Assembly (NCBI RefSeq): GCF_003946915.1
Contig: NZ_RPOC01000015.1
Location: forward strand, 1 to 64,000
Length of the DNA: 64,000 nucleotides
Source: Flavobacterium ustbae
GTDB lineage: Bacteria > Bacteroidota > Bacteroidia > Flavobacteriales > Flavobacteriaceae
Direction: 5' to 3'
Each line of letters begins with the position of its first letter. The first letter of the stretch is position 1. The translations under genes were made by a program, and so were the position numbers. Positions 61,157 to 64,000 of the stretch are shown here, in pieces. Under the pieces are notes generated by a model. The model did no database searches, was not told the DNA's origin, and saw only the letters and a program-made list of their open reading frames with translations.

Positions 61157-61714
61157 TTAATTTTTTATTTGGAGGTGTTCAAGGTTTTTCTTGACCAAAG
61201 TTTTCTGTCCAACTACTTCAAAACCAAGTTTTAAATACAGTTTTTTAGCACTCGAATTGTCTTCTTCAACCAGCAAACCTAAAACTTCTTTATTTTTATG
61301 AACGTATTTATCAATTAAAAATTGCAATAATTGAGAACCAATTCCTTTTCCTTGATATTTCGGATTTACGCCCAATGAATCGATATAATATTCTCCTTCA
61401 CGCGTTTCAAATTCAGGATCAAACTCTGGATTATAATGTTTTCGGACGTATTCAATTATTGGATTTCTCAATTTCTCAATTTCTCGTCCATTATAAATGT
61501 TTACAGCACCAATAATTTCGTTGTTTTCCTCCGCCACAAAACAGTTTTGATACGAATACTGATTGTCTTCTCTTTCAATAAAGTATTGCAGAAAGTCTTT
61601 CGCGGAAGCGTAATCTTCTTTCGCAATAAATTTGTAGATAATATCTTCCATTGCTAACAATAATATACGAGCGATATATTTAGCATCTGTTTTTTCTCCT
61701 TTTCTGATATTCAT
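61157..61714 (-). CDS. GNAT-family N-acetyltransferase
   Basis: This 185-residue acetyltransferase has the acetyl-CoA loop VNPKYQGKGIGSQLLQFL (about 118-135; Q-G-K-G-I-G) and the strand before it (YYIDSLG). The C-terminal strand LKLGFEVVGQ is also typical. It transfers acetyl from acetyl-CoA to an amine that is unknown. It is the first gene of an operon with the DoxX gene. Confidence 0.92.
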   Translation of the reverse strand: MNIRKGEKTDAKYIARILLLAMEDIIYKFIAKEDYASAKDFLQYFIEREDNQYSYQNCFVAEENNEIIGAVNIYNGREIEKLRNPIIEYVRKHYNPEFDPEFETREGEYYIDSLGVNPKYQGKGIGSQLLQFLIDKYVHKNKEVLGLLVEEDNSSAKKLYLKLGFEVVGQKTLVKKNLEHLQIKN

Positions 61715-61731
61715 TTTGAAGTCTTTATTAG

Positions 61732-61739
61732 CAAATTTA
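61732..61739 (-). promoter_or_regulatory. -7 element of the GNAT-DoxX operon
   Basis: The minus strand reads TAAATTTG, a perfect TAnnTTTG, about 18 nt upstream of the ATG at 61714. No TTTG at -33. Confidence 0.45.
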
Positions 61740-62380
61740 CTTTAAATATATTTTTCACGCAGATTTAAACAGATAAGAGCAGATTTAATAGAGTTGTTTT
61801 ATTCTCTCGCAGATTTGGCAGATCAAGCAGATTTTTTCTAATTGATAATCCTTTTTTATCAATCTAATGTGTGGCAAAAAAATATCATTTAAAATCTGCT
61901 CTTTAAAAGTTAATCTTCTAATTTTTTTATCTCAAAGCACGCAAGTTTTTTTGCTGAGTGTTAGGTTTTGATAGTAATAAGAACGCAAAATTTTCAATTG
62001 CTGTCTATATTTGAGCTTTGTCAAAGTTTTAAACTTTGACAAAGCTATTAATGGTTTTCTCTCATTTTATGTCATCCAGACGAAGGAAGGATCTCCGCAA
62101 GAAACCCACAAAGTTTGGTTTTCTAAAAATAATCCTTTTTAATCAATCTAATCTGTGGCAAATAAAAATATCATTTAAAAATCTACTTGATCTGCTAAAT
62201 CTGCGGGAGACAAAAAAATCTTTGATAAAGTTGCTAATCAACATCTAGCTATGTGTTGAAACTAGTTTCTTATGCACTCTTTTGAATTAAAGAAATCTAT
62301 GTTTCTATGTGTTTAAAATAAATCTGCCGAATATCTACCAATATACACTTAATATATACCAATCAAGAGCTTTTAACTCC
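61740..62380. repeat. long repeat-filled gap
   Basis: About 640 nt without a gene. It holds CGCAGATTTGGCAGATCAAGCAGATT (split words near 61807-61832), TGATCTGCTAAATCTGC near 62189, TATGTTTCTATGTG near 62302, and a near-perfect palindrome AGCTTTGTCAAAGTTT/AAACTTTGACAAAGCT (62014-62046). Open frames here (for example 62036-62248) are repeat-derived. Confidence 0.7.
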
Positions 62381-62383
62381 GCT

Positions 62384-62391
62384 TATATTTG
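62384..62391 (+). promoter_or_regulatory. -7 element of the MDR dehydrogenase gene
   Basis: TATATTTG is a perfect TAnnTTTG, 32 nt before the ATG at 62424. No convincing TTTG at -33. Confidence 0.5.
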
Positions 62392-62423
62392 TAGTATAAT
62401 TTTAATGCAAATATTAAAAAGAA

Positions 62424-63437
62424 ATGAAAGCAATAGGATTTAAAACCTCATTACCCATAGAAAACCCTGAAAGTTTTATCGAGTTTGAAGCCGTAAAACC
62501 AATTCCGGGACCACACGATTTATTAGTTAAAATTGATGCGATTTCTGTAAATCCAGTCGATTTTAAAATTCGTCAGAATAGCGCAAAAGATACCGTTTTA
62601 GAAACTCCAAAAATTATTGGTTGGGATGCCGTTGGTATCGTGCAGGCTGTCGGACAAGATGTTACTTTGTTTGAAGTAGGCGATCCCGTTTATTATGCGG
62701 GAGACATTACCAAACAAGGAAGCAATGCCGAATATCAGATTATCGACGAAAGAATTGTCGGCAGGAAACCAAAATCATTAAGTATTGCAGAATCGGCTGT
62801 GATTCCGTTAACCGCTTTAACCGCTTGGGAAATTTTATTTGACAGAATTAGAATTAGCGCCGATAAAGACAAAGGAAAATCGATTCTAATTATTGGCGGT
62901 GCTGGCGGAGTAGGTTCGATTGCGATTCAGCTGGCTAAGAAAATCGCGGGCTTAACGGTTATTGCAACCGCATCGCGTCCTGAAACAATTGATTGGTGCA
63001 AACAGCAGGGAGCCGATTTTGTAGTAGACCATAAAGAGCTGATTTCTTCTGTTCGCGAAGCTGGTTTTGAGCATGTTGACTTTATTCTGGATTTTGTAGA
63101 TACCAATGCCTATTGGGATATTATGGTAGAATTGATAAAACCTCAGGGACACATTGCATCAATTACAGGAAGCAGCGATCCTGTTGCCTTAACCAAACTG
63201 AAAAGCAAAAGCGTTTCTTTTTCTTGGGAATTAATGTATACGCGTTCGATGTATCAGACGGAAGATATGATCGAACAGCATAATATTCTAAATATTGTAG
63301 CCGATTTATTGGATGATGGCATTCTGAAAACGACTTTAAACACAACCTTAAACGGACTTACTGCCGATAACTTAAAAAAAGCCCACGAACTTTTAGAATC
63401 TGGAAAAACCATTGGCAAAATTGCCATACAATTTTAG
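62424..63437 (+). CDS. zinc-free MDR alcohol dehydrogenase/quinone reductase
   Basis: This 337-residue medium-chain dehydrogenase of the ZADH/quinone oxidoreductase group has VKIDAISVNPVDFKIRQ, the NADPH-binding LIIGGAGGVGSIAIQLAKK (about 156-174) and the C-terminal GKTIGKIAIQF. The catalytic zinc ligands of alcohol dehydrogenases are absent (no Cys/His pair after GWDAVG), so it should reduce quinones or enones with NADPH. It is 140 nt from the next gene and has its own -7 element. Confidence 0.9.
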   Translation: MKAIGFKTSLPIENPESFIEFEAVKPIPGPHDLLVKIDAISVNPVDFKIRQNSAKDTVLETPKIIGWDAVGIVQAVGQDVTLFEVGDPVYYAGDITKQGSNAEYQIIDERIVGRKPKSLSIAESAVIPLTALTAWEILFDRIRISADKDKGKSILIIGGAGGVGSIAIQLAKKIAGLTVIATASRPETIDWCKQQGADFVVDHKELISSVREAGFEHVDFILDFVDTNAYWDIMVELIKPQGHIASITGSSDPVALTKLKSKSVSFSWELMYTRSMYQTEDMIEQHNILNIVADLLDDGILKTTLNTTLNGLTADNLKKAHELLESGKTIGKIAIQF

Positions 63438-63577
63438 CTCAAAGGCAGTTTGTGATAGGTGTAGAAAGGTTATTTGGAATTGTTTTAAATAATATTGTTG
63501 TTAGATAATAAAATTTTGTATTTTAGTCCGCTTACAAGCCGAATTTGTATTTAAATTTTAACCTAAACATATTATTT

Positions 63578-63964
63578 ATGATTTCAAAAAACACAGACCT
63601 TGGATTATTGCTTTTGCGCATTAGTACTGGTGGATTAATGCTTTTTCACGGTGTTTCTAAACTGATTCACGGAATTTCGTTCTTAGTAGAAAACATGGGC
63701 GCATTTGGTTATGCGGTTTACATTGGAGAAGTTCTAGCTCCGATTGCTATTTTAATAGGATTTAGAACTAGAATTGCGGCGGTTCTTTTGGCAATTACTT
63801 GCGTAGTAGCAGTAGCAACGGCACACTCTCAAGAGATTTTCTCTATTAGCGATCACGGTGGTTATGCTCTAGAATTATTAGCACTGTACTTTTTTGGCGC
63901 TCTTGCTTTGTTTTTTACCGGAGCGGGTAAATATGCCGTTTCTAAAAACAATAAATGGGACTAA
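63578..63964 (+). CDS. DoxX-family membrane protein
   Basis: This 128-residue protein starts at MISKNTDLGLLLLRIS; a TTG start 11 codons upstream is less likely. It has four helices with the family pattern GGLMLFHGVSKLIHGI, GEVLAPIAILIGFRTRIAAVLL and a C-terminal FFTGAGKYAV. It is shorter and more typical (DoxX/YphA-like) than the DoxX at 60715 and shares little sequence with it. It follows the MDR gene in the same direction. Role unknown, possibly redox. Confidence 0.88.
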   Translation: MISKNTDLGLLLLRISTGGLMLFHGVSKLIHGISFLVENMGAFGYAVYIGEVLAPIAILIGFRTRIAAVLLAITCVVAVATAHSQEIFSISDHGGYALELLALYFFGALALFFTGAGKYAVSKNNKWD

Positions 63965-64000
63965 TTTACGGTCAATGATATAAATATATAAAGCTCTAAA

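Noticed and set aside
62036..62248. 70-residue plus-strand open frame
   Set aside because: Basic, repeat-derived sequence within a non-coding gap.

Overview
The window is a chromosomal segment of an AT-rich Bacteroidota, most probably a Flavobacterium. The evidence is the gene content (SusC/SusD pair, STN-domain TonB receptors with an ECF sigma/FecR pair, hybrid kinases with several PAS domains, DoxX and TauE families) and the promoters, which follow the Bacteroidota form TTTG-N~20-TAnnTTTG rather than the classical -35/-10 boxes. I see no rRNA, tRNA, CRISPR array, prophage or transposase gene.

Layout. 0-4.7 kb: a PPOX-type flavin protein, an orphan single-domain response regulator and a five-PAS histidine kinase that converge with 1 nt between them, and a small acidic protein. 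4.7-5.3 kb: a gene-free block of stacked tandem and direct repeats. 5.4-7.8 kb: an AraC-type sensor domain without its helix-turn-helix, a SemiSWEET and a stress-type SDR. 8.2-14.8 kb: a five-gene phosphorelay (REC-kinase, CHASE3-GAF-kinase-triple REC, REC, CheR, CheB). 14.8-16.7 kb: two outer-membrane proteins. 17.0-23.4 kb: a Zn/Co/Cd efflux locus (small Cys/His-rich protein, czcA, czcC, czcB), invaded by dispersed repeats, two of which now encode signal-peptide residues. 23.7-31.2 kb: an RpiR regulator divergent from FAD oxidase, MFS, SDR, FGGY kinase and porin genes, a complete-looking import and catabolic set that resembles the E. coli ygcU/yqcE/ygcW/ygcE genes. 31.4-34.2 kb: a zinc-type P1B ATPase and a HigBA toxin-antitoxin pair whose toxin is frameshifted in a run of ten T. 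34.2-43.6 kb: ECF sigma, FecR, SusC, SusD, surface lipoprotein and MauG-type peroxidase in one direction. 44-52 kb: a TonB receptor/ABC-2 exporter operon led by a Cys/His-rich exported protein. 52-64 kb: housekeeping and accessory genes (DUF1810, DapB-like, thiolase, a siderophore-type TonB receptor, LLM flavoprotein, TauE/DUF1634, two DoxX, GNAT, a zinc-free MDR).

How the genes work together. Three metal-related modules lie within 35 kb: the CzcCBA pump moves divalent metal across the envelope, the P1B-2 ATPase moves it from cytoplasm to periplasm, and the TonB/ABC-2 operon is built around a His/Cys-rich exported protein. Two regulatory cascades can be read directly: RpiR next to the sugar-type cluster, and STN-FecR-sigma for the SusCD locus.

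The most unusual feature is intergenic. Many gaps are filled by degenerate tandem repeats with a period of 8 nt (CTTAGNNN or CAAAGNNN) or 7 nt (CTGAAAC, ACTGAAC, AATCTNN), often arranged as inverted pairs, plus a palindrome TCCCGA-N4/6-TCGGGA found six times. Two of the six copies lie in frame inside the czcB signal peptide.
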